Assembly (NCBI RefSeq): GCF_017591425.1
Contig: NW_024466599.1
Location: 22,234,001-22,298,000 of the forward strand
Direction: 5' to 3'
DNA: 64,000 nucleotides
DNA from: Ochotona curzoniae
Taxonomy: Eukaryota; Chordata; Mammalia; Lagomorpha; Ochotonidae
Shown: positions 35,150 through 47,700 of the stretch, piece by piece
How positions within the stretch are numbered: position 1 is the stretch's first letter
Layout of the letters: each line of letters starts with the position of its first letter
Translations under genes and position numbers: made by a program
The notes under the pieces: generated by a model
What the model was told of the DNA's origin: nothing
Databases searched by the model: none
The model's input: only the letters and a program-made list of their open reading frames with translations

Positions 35150-35510
35150 ACTAGGCAGCTTGAACAAAATTAATTTACTTTCTGTGGTTCTTCTGGAAGC
35201 TGGAAGTTCAAGACAAGTCTCTGACCAATTCACCGTTAGTTCAGGCTCTCTTCCTGACAAACAGCTGTTTTCTTTTTGTGTTCTGTTGTATGACTTTGGT
35301 GCATGTGTAAGGCAGTCAGGGAGGAGACAGTGAAGGAAAGGTGGGGGAGATGTGAGAATGAGCTCCCCAGTGTCTCTTCTTCTAAAGACAGAAGTCCTAT
35401 TAGATCACAAACTCATCATTACCATCTCAACTAGCCTCAAGGACCCCCTTAGAGGCCCCATCTTCAAATACAGCCACATGAGTGGGTTGGGACTTTGCCA
35501 TGAACATGAA
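35150..35510 (-). repeat. MaLR (MLT1-type) LTR remnant
   Basis: 'ggttcttctggaagctggaagttcaagac' near 35190 through 'cccatcttcaaatacagccacatgagtgggttgggactt' near 35460 follows an antisense MLT1-class LTR. Confidence 0.7.
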
Positions 35511-36338
35511 ACATCCAGTAAATTACAACAGGCAATGAAGTAGTAAAAAAAAAAACAATTATATGCATTTATGTAAATTGTAGTCCACCAAAAAACAGAA
35601 TTCCCAGAAAATACACAGACCAAAAGACAACTGAAAATATACCTATGATACTGAAAGGGAAAAACATTCCAACAACTTAATATCAATGAGAATATCCTTC
35701 AATAAGGAAATATCACACACACATACATACACACACACACTGCAGAAAACAATGACCAAACTAAGCAAGAGATAAACCTACATGAAGATGCTGAAAAATG
35801 AACAATAGCAGACAGATACTGATGGAGATTCACAGGCTTTTTGAAGAGGAGACATGGACAGCCATTGGTACATGTTCCCCCTTTTGAGACTTTGACCCCC
35901 CACTGAAGACAGCATAAATGACGCACACAGCAGTGGCAGTGATGAATAATCTTAGACATGGGGGAATCAGAGAGAGGCCTCACCAAGTGCTGCCTACCCA
36001 GACCCCAGGCTGATGCGTGAACGGTACAGATGCAAAACAATATAAGCTCAATATAAGACAAATGTTCTGAGTAGAGAACTAAGAAACAGAATTTGAAGTT
36101 CAAGTTCAGTCGACAGGCATAACCTGCTGAAACAAAGGAAATAATATCAATGGGAGAAAAATAGTACAATCCGTGATCTGCACACTTTAACACGAATCAT
36201 TTCTAAGATACAGCCCAAAATCACCTGACAGAATATTAGAAAGGAAAATAAAATTATATCCATTCTCAATAGATAAGAAAATCAATTTTATCCCATCCAG
36301 AGATAAACCAAATTTTACAATTAGTAGACAAGCAGCTA
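35511..36338. other. Unassigned intergenic sequence with a CA tract
   Basis: A (CA)-rich run lies at about 35713-35741. The 164-codon minus-strand open frame (35699-36193) has no recognisable family and its end is made of the CA repeat. Confidence 0.45.
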
Positions 36339-36339
36339 T

Positions 36340-36870
36340 CATGGTATTAATAGTTTGCCAGGGCTCCTATAACAAAGTAGCACAGACTATGGGCCAGTGT
36401 GTCAGGCTAATCCTCCATCTGCCAACACCAATATCCCATACGAGCACTCAGCTGCTCCGCTTCCAATCCAGCTCCCTGATTATGGTCTGGGAAAGCAGAA
36501 GAGAATGGCTCATGTCTTTGGGCCCCTGCACCCATGCAGGTGATCTAGAACAAGCTCCTGGCTCCTGGTTTCAGATTGGTTCAGCTCCAGCCATTGCAGC
36601 CATTAGAGGTGGGAACCAGTGGATGCAAGGGAGGTCTCTCTGTCTCTCGGTCTCTCTCTATCACTATCTCTCCTACAGATCCCAAGACTAAGCTGTCAGC
36701 AGGGCTGGTGAAAGATAACTTGATCCATGCCTCTGCTATAGCTCTTGATGGTTTGTTAGAAATCTTTGATATTTAAGGGCAAGGAGAAGTACCATACTAA
36801 TTCCTGCTTTCATTGCCAAGTGATCATGTGCATGGGTCCCCAGATTTCCCTTTGGGAAAATTGTTGGATT
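36340..36870 (-). repeat. MaLR (MLT1/MST-type) LTR remnant, split by a C-SINE
   Basis: The left piece 'gtttgccagggctcctataacaaagtagcacagact' and the right piece from 36673 ('gtcagcagggctggtgaaag', 'gttagaaatctttgatattt', 'ccagatttccctttgg') are antisense LTR sequence on either side of the SINE. Confidence 0.68.
36389..36672 (+). mobile_element. C-SINE, old copy
   Basis: 'gggccagtgtgtcaggctaatcctccatctgcc', 'gctccgcttccaatccagctccctg' and a CT-rich end. This head resembles the rabbit-type C-SINE more than its neighbours do. Confidence 0.82.
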
Positions 36871-37114
36871 TGGGGCTCTCGTTACTCCAAAAGAACAAAA
36901 CTAAAGGACAATAGCTAACCCTAGAAATACATAAAACATGACCTGCTGTTGCCACATTAAAATCTTAGCAGAGAAATGGCAAAACTCAGCAAAGCTATGG
37001 AAACAATATTTTTAAAATATGAAACCTCCATTCATTTTACAGTTAAGTCTGACATGCAGTCAGATATACCCACTTAGAGGTGTTTAGTCAAGAGCAAGGC
37101 AAACGTAGGATCAC

Positions 37115-37210
37115 AGTAAGGTGTGTACACAAATCTTCATTGCAGCTTTATATATAATAATCACAAACTAAAAGTAGCCACATATCTATCAATGGTTGAA
37201 AGTGCTAGTG
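37115..37210 (+). pseudogene. Old L1 ORF2 fragment
   Basis: 'acacaaatcttcattgcagctttatatataataatcac' and 'catatctatcaatggttgaa' match the ORF2 3' part of old L1s. Confidence 0.6.
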
Positions 37211-37212
37211 GA

Positions 37213-37532
37213 CAGACCCAGCGTGATGGCCCAGTGGCTAAAGTTCTCACCTTGCATCTGCTGGGATACCATATGGGTGCTGGTTTGTATCCTAGCAGCT
37301 CCACTTCCCACCCAGCTCCCTTTTTGTAGCCTAGGAAAGCAGAAGAACATGTCCCAGGACTTTGGGCCCCTGCACCGATGTGAGAGGTTCTGAAGTTGCT
37401 CCTAGCTCCTGGCTTTGGATGGTCCAGTTCCTGCCACTGTAGTCATTTGGGATATGAACCAGGAGATGTAAAATCTCTCCTTCTCTCTCTGTAACTACTT
37501 TTCAAAAGGAAATAAAGATTTTTTTTAAAGTG
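37213..37532 (+). mobile_element. C-SINE
   Basis: 'gacccagcgtgatggcccagtggctaaagttctcacc' head. The body is complete to the tail near 37525. Confidence 0.9.
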
Positions 37533-37659
37533 TGCAAAGAAATAATGGTCAAGATATTTCCAAATTCAATTAACAAAATAGAAATTTACAGATTCAGATT
37601 TTTAAAGAAGCTCACACTGGAGCTCAACCTATTTGATTTCTTGAGGGCCAAATACAAAG

Positions 37660-38005
37660 AGCAAATCTTTATATGGCTCTGAACCCTTATCGAGGTACCA
37701 CTTCTGATGCAGCAATCCAGCTTCCTTCGAATGCCACCTGGGAGGCAGCAGATGACGGCTCATGAGCTTGAACCCATGCCACCCAGGGAGACCTGGTAGA
37801 AAAGAAGGCACCTCACTGCAGCCTGGCCCAGGCGCAACTGTTGTCAGTATGTGGGTATTTGAGAAATAAATCAATGAATGGCAGATCTCTCTCCCCTCTT
37901 TCTGTCTCTTTCTCTCTCTCTCTTTCTCTTCCCCTACCCCATTTGCAAGTGCTGCCTTTCAAATGGATACAAATGAATACATAAATCTTTTTAATGTTAA
38001 ATCAT
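37660..38005 (+). mobile_element. C-SINE, very old copy
   Basis: 'ctcatgagcttgaacccatgcc...gggagacctggtag', 'gcaactgttgtcagtatgtgggta' and a CT-rich region at 37886-37935. The head is poorly preserved. Confidence 0.6.
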
Positions 38006-38169
38006 CACCACACTAAAGTAAGTGGTACTGAATGTTCCTGTGGTTGAAAGGCAAAGATACATGATGAAAATAAGATCCTTAGCAATAGAAAATACAAAAG
38101 ATCAGAAATGGACAGCCAGGTGGATGACACAGCACTGCTTTTGGCCTCCATGTCCCTCTTAATATTCTT

Positions 38170-38530
38170 TAATCCATATGTGATGGATTTGGGGGTTCAT
38201 ACCCTCCAAAGTTCATACATTGAAGCCCTAACCCAGAATTTGATGGTTTAGGAAGTGAGACTTCAAGATGGTAACTATATCCTTTATGTGGAGCCCTCAC
38301 ACATGGGATTAAGAATCCTTAAAAAAACAAAGATGATCCCTCTCGGCCATGAATTCACATGGCCATGGATCCACACAGTGAGGAAATGGCCATCTGCAAA
38401 CCAGAAAAAGACCCACAGCAGAACCTGGTCAGCCAGCACCTTGACCTTGGTATTTCCAGCCCACAAAACTGAAAAAACAACTGTTTGTCTTTTGAAGCCA
38501 TCCAGCCTATAAAGCACTATAATAATAAAA
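38170..38530 (+). repeat. MaLR (MLT1-type) LTR remnant
   Basis: 'gttcatacattgaagccctaacccagaatttgatgg', 'ggagccctcacacatgggatt', 'agcaccttgaccttggtatttccagcc' and 'gaagccatccagcctata' follow the plus-strand MLT1 order nearly end to end. Confidence 0.78.
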
Positions 38531-38884
38531 GCTGACATCAGTTGTATTGTAATAGCATTTTACAAAATTTAGAATTCACTTGAAGTACCATATACATAAT
38601 GATAAAGGATAAAGAGTTATGAATGTTTGAGGTTGCAGGATTTCTTACTTCTTCTGAAGAGTATATTACAACTGTAACTATTCTCTAAGTTATAAATGTT
38701 CATGGACATTCCTAAAACATTCGATAACATAAGTCATAAATAATAGTCACAGATTTCATAGGAAAACTGAAGGTCTAGAAAATACTATAAAATGGGGATA
38801 TGAAAGGAATACCAGAAGACCAAAACACAAAGAGTTAAGTGTTTAAAACTGCTTCAGAGGTAGACAAAGTTCTCCATGAGGATT
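38531..38884. other. Unassigned intergenic sequence
   Basis: AT-rich, nothing recognised. Confidence 0.45.
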
Positions 38885-39165
38885 TGCACGTGACATGATC
38901 TTATATATAATCTGATTTTAAAATTTTAGAACTGGTAAGTATGTCCAACAATGTTAAAAATAAAAGGTCAATAGACAAAACCAACCGTATTCCTATACAC
39001 TTACAATTAAAATCTGAAGTGAAATTATAGAACCAATAACACCAAGAAGAGCAAGATATTTAAATACAAGTTTAATAAGAGAAAACAAACTTACATACTA
39101 AAAACTGGAAGAAAATGTTGAAATACATTACAGAAGACTTAAACAGATGGAAACACAATCTGAAA
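38885..39165 (+). pseudogene. Ancient L1 ORF2 fragment (reverse-transcriptase region)
   Basis: 'tgacatgatcttatatataatctga' then 'ccgtattcctatacacttacaat' and 'cagaagacttaaacagatggaaac' keep the ORF2 order just after the YADD motif. Confidence 0.65.
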
Positions 39166-39189
39166 ACTTAGTATTGTTAGATGTCATAC

Positions 39190-39450
39190 TCCCTGCTGTG
39201 GATTTAATTGTATTCCCTCAAACATCTGACTATATCTGGAAACGGAACCATGAGGAAGTAAGGTTAAGCAGTGTTGTACAGATGGCACCGAAACTGACTA
39301 AGAAAAGAAATATATATAAATATAGAGAAAGAAATCTCTTTGTCTTCATCACATGAGCTACAATAAGAAGGTGGCCATCTCCAACCCAAATACTGACATG
39401 ATACTGGCATCTCCATCTTGGTTGAATTTCCAGTCCCCAGAATTCTCAGA
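39190..39450 (+). repeat. MaLR (MLT1-type) LTR remnant
   Basis: 'atttaattgtattccctcaaacatctgac', 'gaaggtggccatctccaacc' and 'ttccagtccccagaattctcag' in MLT1 order. Diverged. Confidence 0.5.
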
Positions 39451-40194
39451 TCAATTAGCCAAGCAGTAAATACATGGGGAAACTTCTTGAAGGAGATTTA
39501 AAGTGCTATGCCAATGAACATGAGCAGGATAATAAAATGAAACAACTTTGTTAATGATGTGGAGAAAGCTGAGTAGGAGAAGTTGTAGAGAAAAAGCTTG
39601 ACTCTCTCAGAGCCTGATTCATGAGGTTCAAGGAAAGTACAGGGTGGAGGGGCAAGGATGGTGGTGAAGTGACCCAGTATGGTTAAGATAGCTGATGAAG
39701 GGGAATGCTAAATAACAGGTTTCTAATGTAAACAACACGGGCTTCTATTGGAAAATGATGCCATCTCTGACTTTCAAAATATAGAGGACAGTGCCCAGCT
39801 TCAGAGCTCCGAGTGACACGCTGCCTCTCACTAGGGGCTAAAGAAGCAGGTGATGTCAAACTGAAGCCAATGTCATTTACCTAGGACCCTGAGGAACACA
39901 CTAAATTCGCTGCTCATGCTCAATAAATGGAACCCAAAAAGGTCTAAACTTTATTACATCTATTTACCAAATATTTTGATATCACTACTTGTATCCACTA
40001 AGAACGAGAACTCAAGAGCTCTTTCAGATGCTGCTGTTCACAGCAAACACATCTCATCACCAAAATCTCGGAAGATGTACAAGAATATTAACATTGATTT
40101 CACGTCTGCCAACACAGTGTGCACTCCATAGCCTATTAATCAACAAGCAAATTTGACTTTCACAACATTTTATTTAAGAAATGTATTTTGTGGG
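39451..40194. other. Unassigned intergenic sequence
   Basis: No feature recognised. Confidence 0.45.
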
Positions 40195-40195
40195 C

Positions 40196-40535
40196 CCAGT
40201 ATGTTAGCCTAGAGGCTAAAGTCCCTACATTGCAAGTGCCAGGATCCCATATGGGCCCCAGTTCTAATCCTAGCAACCCCACTTCACATCCAGTTCCCTG
40301 CTTGTGGTCTGGAAAAGCAGTTAAGGATGGTCCAAAGCCTTGGAATTCTGCACCCATGAGGGAAACCTGGAAGAAGCTCCTAGGTCCTGGCTTCGGATTG
40401 ACTCAGCTCCAGCCACTGCAGCCACTTGGTGGGTAAATCATCAGACATAAGATCGTCCTCTGTGTCTCTCCTTCTCTCTGTATATCTGATTTTCTAATAA
40501 AAAATAAAGAAATCTTTAAAATAAATAAATTTTAA
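40196..40535 (+). mobile_element. C-SINE
   Basis: 'gggcccagtatgttagcctagaggctaaagtccc' head. Complete body, with an 'aaaaaataaagaaatctttaaaat' tail. Confidence 0.92.
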
Positions 40536-40544
40536 AAACTCACA

Positions 40545-40962
40545 GCGAGAAACAACTTGATAGCCCCATAAGATGGCCATAATCAAAAATACCATAACAA
40601 GTGTTAGAAAAATCATAATTCTCATACATTGTTAATGGGAATGGAAAAACAGCATAGCCACTTTGGAACATAACTTACCAATTTTTCAAAAAGATTAATT
40701 TAAAACTATCACATGACCCAGTAATTCCAGTCCTAGTCTAACAGAAATGAGAACATATAGTCTCACTAACCTTGGACACTGGATGCTCATGGCAGTCAAA
40801 TTCATGATAGTCGAAAAGCTGAAATAACCCAAATTTAATCAAACAGATGAATGACTGAGTAAAATGTGAATTAGTCACATGGCAGAATATTATTGTCATA
40901 AAAACAAATGAAGCACTGATATATAATACAACGTGAAACCCCAAACATTATATTAATCATTT
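40545..40962 (+). pseudogene. Ancient L1 ORF2 3' fragment
   Basis: 'catacattgttaatgggaatggaaaaacagcatagcc', 'atcacatgacccagtaattcc' and 'acagatgaatgactgagtaaa' in ORF2 C-terminal order. Confidence 0.75.
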
Positions 40963-40965
40963 GTA

Positions 40966-41287
40966 GGGTCGGTGAAGTGCGGCAGCAAGCTACCCTCTAC
41001 TCTTTGGCACTGGCACCCCATATGAGCACAGGTTTGTTCCCAGCTGCTCCACTTCTGCTCCAGCTCTGTGCTTATGGCCTGGGAAAGCAGCAGAAGATGA
41101 CTCAAGTCCTTGGGATCCTGCACCCATGTGGGAAACCCAGGAGAAGCTCCTGGCTCCCAGCATCAAGACAATTCTGGCTGTTATGGCCATTTGGGAAGCA
41201 AATCAGCAGCGAGAAGATCTTTTCTATCTCTCCATCTGTCTCTGTAAAATCTGCCTTTAGAATAAAAATAAATAAATCTTTTTAAAG
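40966..41287 (+). mobile_element. C-SINE
   Basis: 'gggtcggtgaagtgcggcagcaagctacc' head. The body and 'aataaaaataaataaatcttttta' tail are present. Confidence 0.88.
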
Positions 41288-41575
41288 ATGAAAATCAAAA
41301 GCCATTCTCAAAATACCTCATGTTTTAATTCATATTCAACGTCTGGAAGGAGTAAGTACAGAGCCTGAAGGAGCTAAGTGTCTAGGGCTTGAAGACAGGC
41401 AGAAACCAGAAGTAAGGGTGTGACTACAAATGGGCATAAGTTTATTAGGTGATTAAAAATATTGTAAAATTTCATTTTGTGATAATTCAGAAATAAAATT
41501 GCAGCTTTCAAATATGTATACTTAAGATATATAAGTTATATCTTCACAAGGTATTTAAAACAAAGGGGAAGGATG

Positions 41576-41912
41576 GGAGGCAATTCCTTCCGCTTTATTT
41601 TATGAGATCAATATGATTCTGATTTCAGAATCAGACAAAAACATTACAAGAAAAAAAACAGGCTTTAGTTCCTCCTGGATATAGTTAGGAGAACCTTAAC
41701 AAGCTATTAATAAAATGAACTCAATAATACACCCAAAAGGCAATCTATCATAGGAGGTGGGTTTATGGAACAGAATGGAGAATTCTGAAATAGAACCATG
41801 CAACTTATTTTCAACAAAAGGCACCAAGCATTTTTTGGACAGTTGTTTTTAATTTCATTAGTTATTCTTACATGGAGCACTTCTAGAACTATCTTAAGAG
41901 CAATACAGGATT
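41576..41912 (+). pseudogene. Ancient L1 ORF2 fragment
   Basis: 'cagaatcagacaaaaacattacaagaaaa' (RT region) and 'ggagaattctgaaatagaaccatgc...attttcaacaaaaggcaccaag' are ORF2 blocks that are far apart in an intact element, so the centre is deleted. Confidence 0.6.
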
Positions 41913-43325
41913 GAGACAATGAGCAAATGCATGAAGACATTGATTTTGTTAAGAATCAAGTTCTCCCTGTGGAAGAAGTGAGGCACATTCTAAAACGGAA
42001 TGTAAAAAGCAACATAAACCAACCTGCAAGGAAAATCTGCAACTGGAAATGGTCATGTGACTTCAAAACTTCGTAATTCTGTACACAGCATACCCATGTA
42101 TATTCATGTGGATGTATGCACAGGCACAGATGCATAAATATTTCCTAGCTCTGCATATAAAATAAGAAGCAAAAACACTAATAGCAAAAACAGTAATAGC
42201 AGTAAACACACCCACTGCCCAGATCTTGCTCTCGAATACTACTCCCATTAAAAGCAGCTGGAGTGCTTCAGGGGGGAAAAAATGGCTCTGAGGCTGACAC
42301 AGACAAAGCATACAATGTGGCTGAAACACCTTGCTAAACAAGAAAGCAAAACAATGTTTTAATGGCGAAGACACATTCTAATGTCACAATTCTCAACTTG
42401 ATCTTCAGGTCTCTTCAGGAGAGCAGTTATAATCCCAGCTCCCCTAAGGGATTCCAGCAGATATACTCATGAAATAAGTATATCTTATTTCTTAAGATCA
42501 ATCACTTTCTTAAGATCAATCACTTCCTCATGGGTGGTTCACAGCCTACCTCTGCAATCGTTGACCCAGTGTTCCTCTCACAGGCAGCTTGTTTTTATTG
42601 GCAACTGTTCCTGTGGCTCTTTTCCAACTTGTCCCAGTTTATTCCTGCCAAGACAGCCACCCTCTAGTAACCTTGATCAGGAAAGAAGTTAGGCTCAATT
42701 GTTCCAGCCAGATGAACGTCACTGGCAGATTCCAGAGACAGGATGGTAGCATGCCTTAAAGGTGTGATGTGAAGAGGGCTGGCTATCTCTTACACACATG
42801 TTTAACTGGTAGCTCAGAAGCAAGACAGAAGGCCATTACCAAGCCACGTTACCCTTGGGATAGGCTAATTGATGGACTTTGAAGCTAGCCCACATGGTTT
42901 CCATGGAATTGTGCTGTGACTGATTTGGGGGTGAGGGTGGGGGGTCATTGTGGCATCCATGTGAGACCCAGGCAAGTTTTAGAGGCTAGTAAAGAAAGTC
43001 ACATGGAAATACCTGAGTAGTAGACATAGTAAATTCTGCTGTCCCGTATGGATGTGGCCAACAGGAGATGGTAGTTCAAGGCAGAAAGCTGCCTTAGAAA
43101 CTGGGAGGCGGGTCAGAACAGGCAATTGTAACAAGGACAGCTAAGCTCTGATTCCAGCACAGAAAGCCCAGCCTACACTCCACGTGGCTGCTGAGGAAAC
43201 AGAATACTAGAACATTCACTACGTACAGGGACATCAGAACCAGCTTGAGTAGCCTCCCCCTAGTCAAACTGGAGAAATCCCACAATTAATCCTAAAGGAT
43301 TGAAAACTAAGAATTTGCAAGTTCA
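41913..43325. other. Unassigned intergenic sequence
   Basis: Contains a direct repeat 'cttaagatcaatcact' at about 42495-42530. A 103-codon minus frame (42063-42374) is unrecognised. No gene supported. Confidence 0.45.
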
Positions 43326-44396
43326 TAATAATCACACAAGAAGAAGTTTCATGATGACAGAATTGGGTTAGAATAGGTTTAAACAGAGAAGAATTAGCCA
43401 AGGTGAGGCAGAGAGGTGTGATCCCAGGAAATGAGGGTTAGGAGACCCTTGGACACAGGGAAGCAGCAGACAGAGGAGCAGTGCTGCAGAGAACAGATAT
43501 CCCAGCAGCTATTGGCACTCTACCAGCAGCCAGGTGGGAAGGGGAGTTCACCAGGAACTCAGGAAGAGAATCCAGCCATAGAACCACTTGTCTTGTGGAC
43601 TAGTTTAATCTGACCATGAGCAAAAGCAGAGTGGCAGAGCCCCAACAATCAGGTATGGGAACCGGGTGGATTTCACAGTGCAAACCCACAGCAGTGCCAC
43701 ATCAGGTGCCATTCTGTGAACTGGGGAAGGGGCTCTGGGAGAGGACAACAGCAAGCTACATATGTGCCAAGCCAGGGGAGAACTCACTTCCAGATCAATG
43801 TATTGCACTGGTCCCACTGGGAAAACAGTACTGACTTGGTCTCCTACAGGTTTCATCCAAAATAGCATTGGATTGCACCCAGACCTAATTGCCAGAGGTT
43901 CCATCAAGAAGAAAGGGGGGAAAATTCCATGTAATGGGCACCACTGACAACCCTGTGATCAAGGTTAACGTCACAACTGGAATCTCCCTAATCCTAGATG
44001 CTACTGGAACTGGGCACAGGAGAAAGGCTGAGAAGACAATGGTGTGGCCACAGCATGGAATCACAGGGGCTGGAGAATGGTGAGCCATGTGTGGGGGCTG
44101 CAGAGACCATAGTACAAGCATAGCATGGGAGCCCAGGACTAAAACTCCAGAAGGAGAGTCATAAGTGATGGAAAATGAAGAATGGACACTGAATGGGATC
44201 AGTAAATCGACCTGTAGACCTCTGGACAACACAGCTTAAAAACTGGCCCCAAGGAGAAGAATTCACTAAGCAGAGTTGCAATAATCAAGGGCAAAAGAAG
44301 AGACAGAGACACAACAAATAAGGTTACTGATACTTCTCCCACAAAGCAGCAAAATTCTATGTCAACTTCAGAATTAACTGTGGAAGATGTTGAGGA

Positions 44397-45500
44397 ACTA
44401 CCGGATAAAGATTTCTTTAAATAGCAATAAAGCTGCTTAAAAATGAGAAATACAGGGCCCGGCGCGGTGGCGCAGTGGTTAAGGTCCTCACCTTGTATGC
44501 CCGGGATCCCATATGGGCGCAGGGTCTATCCCAGCGGCCCCGCTTCCCTTCCAGCTCCCTGCCTGTGGCCCGGGAAAGCAGTCAAGGACGGCCCAAGGCT
44601 TTGGGACCCTGCACCCACGTGGGAGACCCGGAAGAGGCTCCTGGCTTCGGTGGCATAGCATCGGCCATTGCGCTCACTTGGGGAGTGAATCATCAGATGG
44701 AAGGTCTTCCTCTCTGTCTCTCCTCTCTGTATATCTGCCTTTCCAATAAAAAAATAATGAAAATAAATCTTAAAAAAAATGAGAAATACATATAGGAGTT
44801 CAATGAATGTGTTACATAGGAAATAGCAAAACTGAAACAAAATCAAGCTGAATTATTAGAAATGAAGCACACAATACAGCAAATTAAAAATTTAGTGGAA
44901 TGCCTCAAAAATAAAATGAGTGAGGCAGAAGAAAGAATCTCAGAATTGGAAGACACCTTCAATAATAACTCTGAAACAGTCAAAAAGCTAGAAGAACTGA
45001 GTTGAGCTAAGAAAAGCATGTAAGAGTTAAGGGACACCAATTAGAAGGTCTAATATAACAATTATGAGAGTGCCTGAAGGGCAGAAGGAGAAGCCAGATT
45101 CAAAGATGTATTCAATAAAAAAAAAAACAATTGAGAACTTCCACAATATGAAGAAAGAATTGGGAAACAAAATACAGAAGGGGCACAGAATCCCCAATAG
45201 AGTTGACCACGAGCTGATTCTTACCATCACACATCATAATCAAGCTCTGCTCAGTCAAACATAGGAAAAAGATCCTTAAATATTCATATTTAAAAATCAA
45301 TTAACATACAGAGAAACACCAATCAGACTCACAGCTGACCTCTCAGAGTAAACTCTACTGGCCAGCAGAGAATGGAGTGACATGTTCCAGATTTTAAAGG
45401 GGAAAAATTGTCAGCCAAGAATAACCCAGCCAAGCTTTCCTTTGTCTTTGAAAACAAAAGAAAATTCTTCCATAGTAAAGAAAAGCTCAAAGTTGGGCAA
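44397..45500 (+). pseudogene. L1 ORF1 pseudogene
   Basis: The expected ATG position (compare 5506) reads as a non-start here. A young C-SINE is inserted after about 58 bases of the frame. Downstream blocks are recognisable in several frames: the coiled-coil (44790-44990), the RRM (VPEGQKE near 45070), and the C-terminal domain (about 45310-45480). Non-coding. Confidence 0.85.
44455..44774 (+). mobile_element. C-SINE, youngest copy, 16-bp TSD
   Basis: The head gggcccggcgcggtggcgca keeps its CpGs. Perfect direct repeats aaaaatgagaaataca flank it at 44439-44454 and 44775-44790. It is the best match to an active consensus in the window. Inserted in the old ORF1. Confidence 0.97.
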
Positions 45501-45606
45501 AGTAGTACGAAATTAATGAACATAAGTCAATGACCCTAGTATATACAAATAACTCATGGCTGAAAGAGACCTTGTTTGTACAGTATCCTTTAAAATAGTT
45601 CAGAAG

Positions 45607-45914
45607 AGGTCCTGGCACAAAAGCCTGGTGGCCAAATCCTCACATTGCACATGCCAGGATCCCAGATGGACACCAGTTCATGTCTCGGCTGCTCCACTTC
45701 CCATCCAGCTTGCTGATTGTAGCCTAGGAAAACAGTAGAGCAATGCCCAAAACCTTAGGGACTTGCACTCATGTGGGAGACTCAGAAGAAGCTCTTTGGA
45801 TTGGCTTAGCTCCAGCCATCATGAACACTTGGGGAGTGAATAAGCAGACAGAAGATCTTTCTGTATCTCATTCTCTCTGTAAATCTGCCTTTCCAATAAA
45901 AGCAAATGCATATT
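45607..45914 (+). mobile_element. C-SINE
   Basis: 'ggtcctggcacaaaagcctggtggcc' head, complete but diverged body. Confidence 0.88.
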
Positions 45915-45930
45915 TTAAAAATATACTACA

Positions 45931-46257
45931 GGGCCTGGCACAGTAGCCTAGCAGCTGTGGTCCTCGCCTTACATGCACCAGGATCATATGGGCACTGGTT
46001 CTAATTCCAGCAGCCCCACTTCCCATCAAGCTCCCTGCTTGTGGCCTGGGAGAGCAGTTGAGGATGGCCCAAAGCCTTGGGACCCTGCACCTGCATGGGA
46101 GACCCAGAGGAGGCTCTGGGCTCCTGGCTTTGGATCTGCCCAGCACCAGCTGTTGCGGCTACTTGGGGAGTGAATCAGTGGACGGAAAATCTTCCTCTGT
46201 CTCTCCACCCCTCTGTATATCTGACTTTTCAATAAAAATAAATAAATCTTTTAAAAA
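45931..46257 (+). mobile_element. C-SINE
   Basis: 'gggcctggcacagtagcctagcagctgtggtcctcgcc' head, 'aataaaaataaataaatcttttaaa' tail. Same orientation as the copy 17 bp upstream. Confidence 0.92.
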
Positions 46258-47700
46258 ATAGTAGAGAAGAATCTTAAATTCTTAAGATAAACCTAACCAA
46301 AGATACGGAAGATCTCTATGATGAAAATAACAAAATATTAAAGGAAAGAAAAAAATTGAAGAAGACGTTAACAGATAGAGAAATTGATCATGTTCCTGGA
46401 TCAGCAGGAATATTGTCAAAATGTCCACATTACCAAAAATAACATACAGATTCAAAGAAATCCCAATCAAAATCCCAACACCGTTGTTTGCAGAAGTAGA
46501 AAAAATGATAGAAAAAGCATTTGGAAATATGAGACTACAGAGTCAAAGCTCTCCAGAAAAATAAAGCCAGAATACAGTTTCAGACCTTGAGACACGGTAC
46601 AGGGAAGTGGTCATCAAAACTGTCTGGTACTGGCACACAAACAGAGAACAATGGAACAGAATAAAAGCACCAGAAGAGAGCCCACACATGTACAGATAAC
46701 TCATCTTTGGCAATAAAACTGAAAATAATCCAGGCTAAAAACGTTGGTCTCTTCAACAAAAGTAAAGACAACTGGATAGCAGTCTGCAGAAGGAAAAATC
46801 AAGATTCCCATTTATCATCTTATATTTTTAAACAAGCAAGCTCTAAGTGGATCAGGGACCCAAGGATGCATCCAGAATCCATCAAACTATTAGAGAAAAA
46901 CACAGAAAGCACTCTACAACCAGCACAGGCACTGGTACACAATTCTCGGAAAAGACACCAAAAGCACGGGCAGTCAAAACCAAAGTAAACAAATGGGACT
47001 ACATCAAACAGAGAAGCCATTAACAAAGTGAAGAAGCAACCAACAGATTGGGAGAAAATCTTTGCACATTACACAACAGATAAGGGACTAATAGCCAGGA
47101 TTTACAAAGAGCTTCAGAAATCAACAACACCAAAACAAACAACCCTGTGAAGAAACAGGTTAAGGAAATGAGCAGGCATTTTTCAAAAGAATTAATTCAA
47201 ACGCCATATAGACATATGAAAAATGCTCAGGTTCCCTAGCTACTGGTAAAAACTATATGGAGGTTCCACCTAACTATAAACAATACATGCTGGCATGAAG
47301 GTGGGGAGGAAGATACCCTACTGCAACACTGAGTGTAGGCGAGAACAATCACTATGGAAGTAAGTATGGAGTGTGCTAAGACACCTGAAAGTTAATCTAC
47401 TGGATGATCCAGCTATTCGACTCCTAGGAATATATCCAAAGGAAATGAAATATGTATATGAGAATTTCACCTGTAATCCTATATTTATAGCAGCATAATC
47501 TACAATAATAAAGACATGAAAACACCCAGGTGTCTGTTGAAAGAGGAATGGCTAAAAACTGGGATGCATCTATCTACTCTCTGGAATACTACTCAGCCAT
47601 TAAAAGGGTAAGTCTACCATTTACAACAAAATTGTCCTAACTAGAAGCCATTACTCTCAGTAAAACAAGCCAATCCCAAAAGAACCAATATCATATGTTC
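46258..47700 (+). pseudogene. L1 ORF2 pseudogene, C-terminal half
   Basis: Starts after the catalytic RT core and runs through 'ctgtctggtactggcacac', 'ggactacatcaaac', 'gactaatagccaggatttacaaagagc' and 'gaatactactcagccatt'. Frame broken many times. Parallels 3590-4254 plus 7618-8094. Confidence 0.88.

Noticed and set aside
35699..36193. 164-codon minus-strand open frame
   Set aside because: Ends in a CA-repeat-encoded stretch, no similarity recognised, and lies among old repeats with no promoter or splice context.
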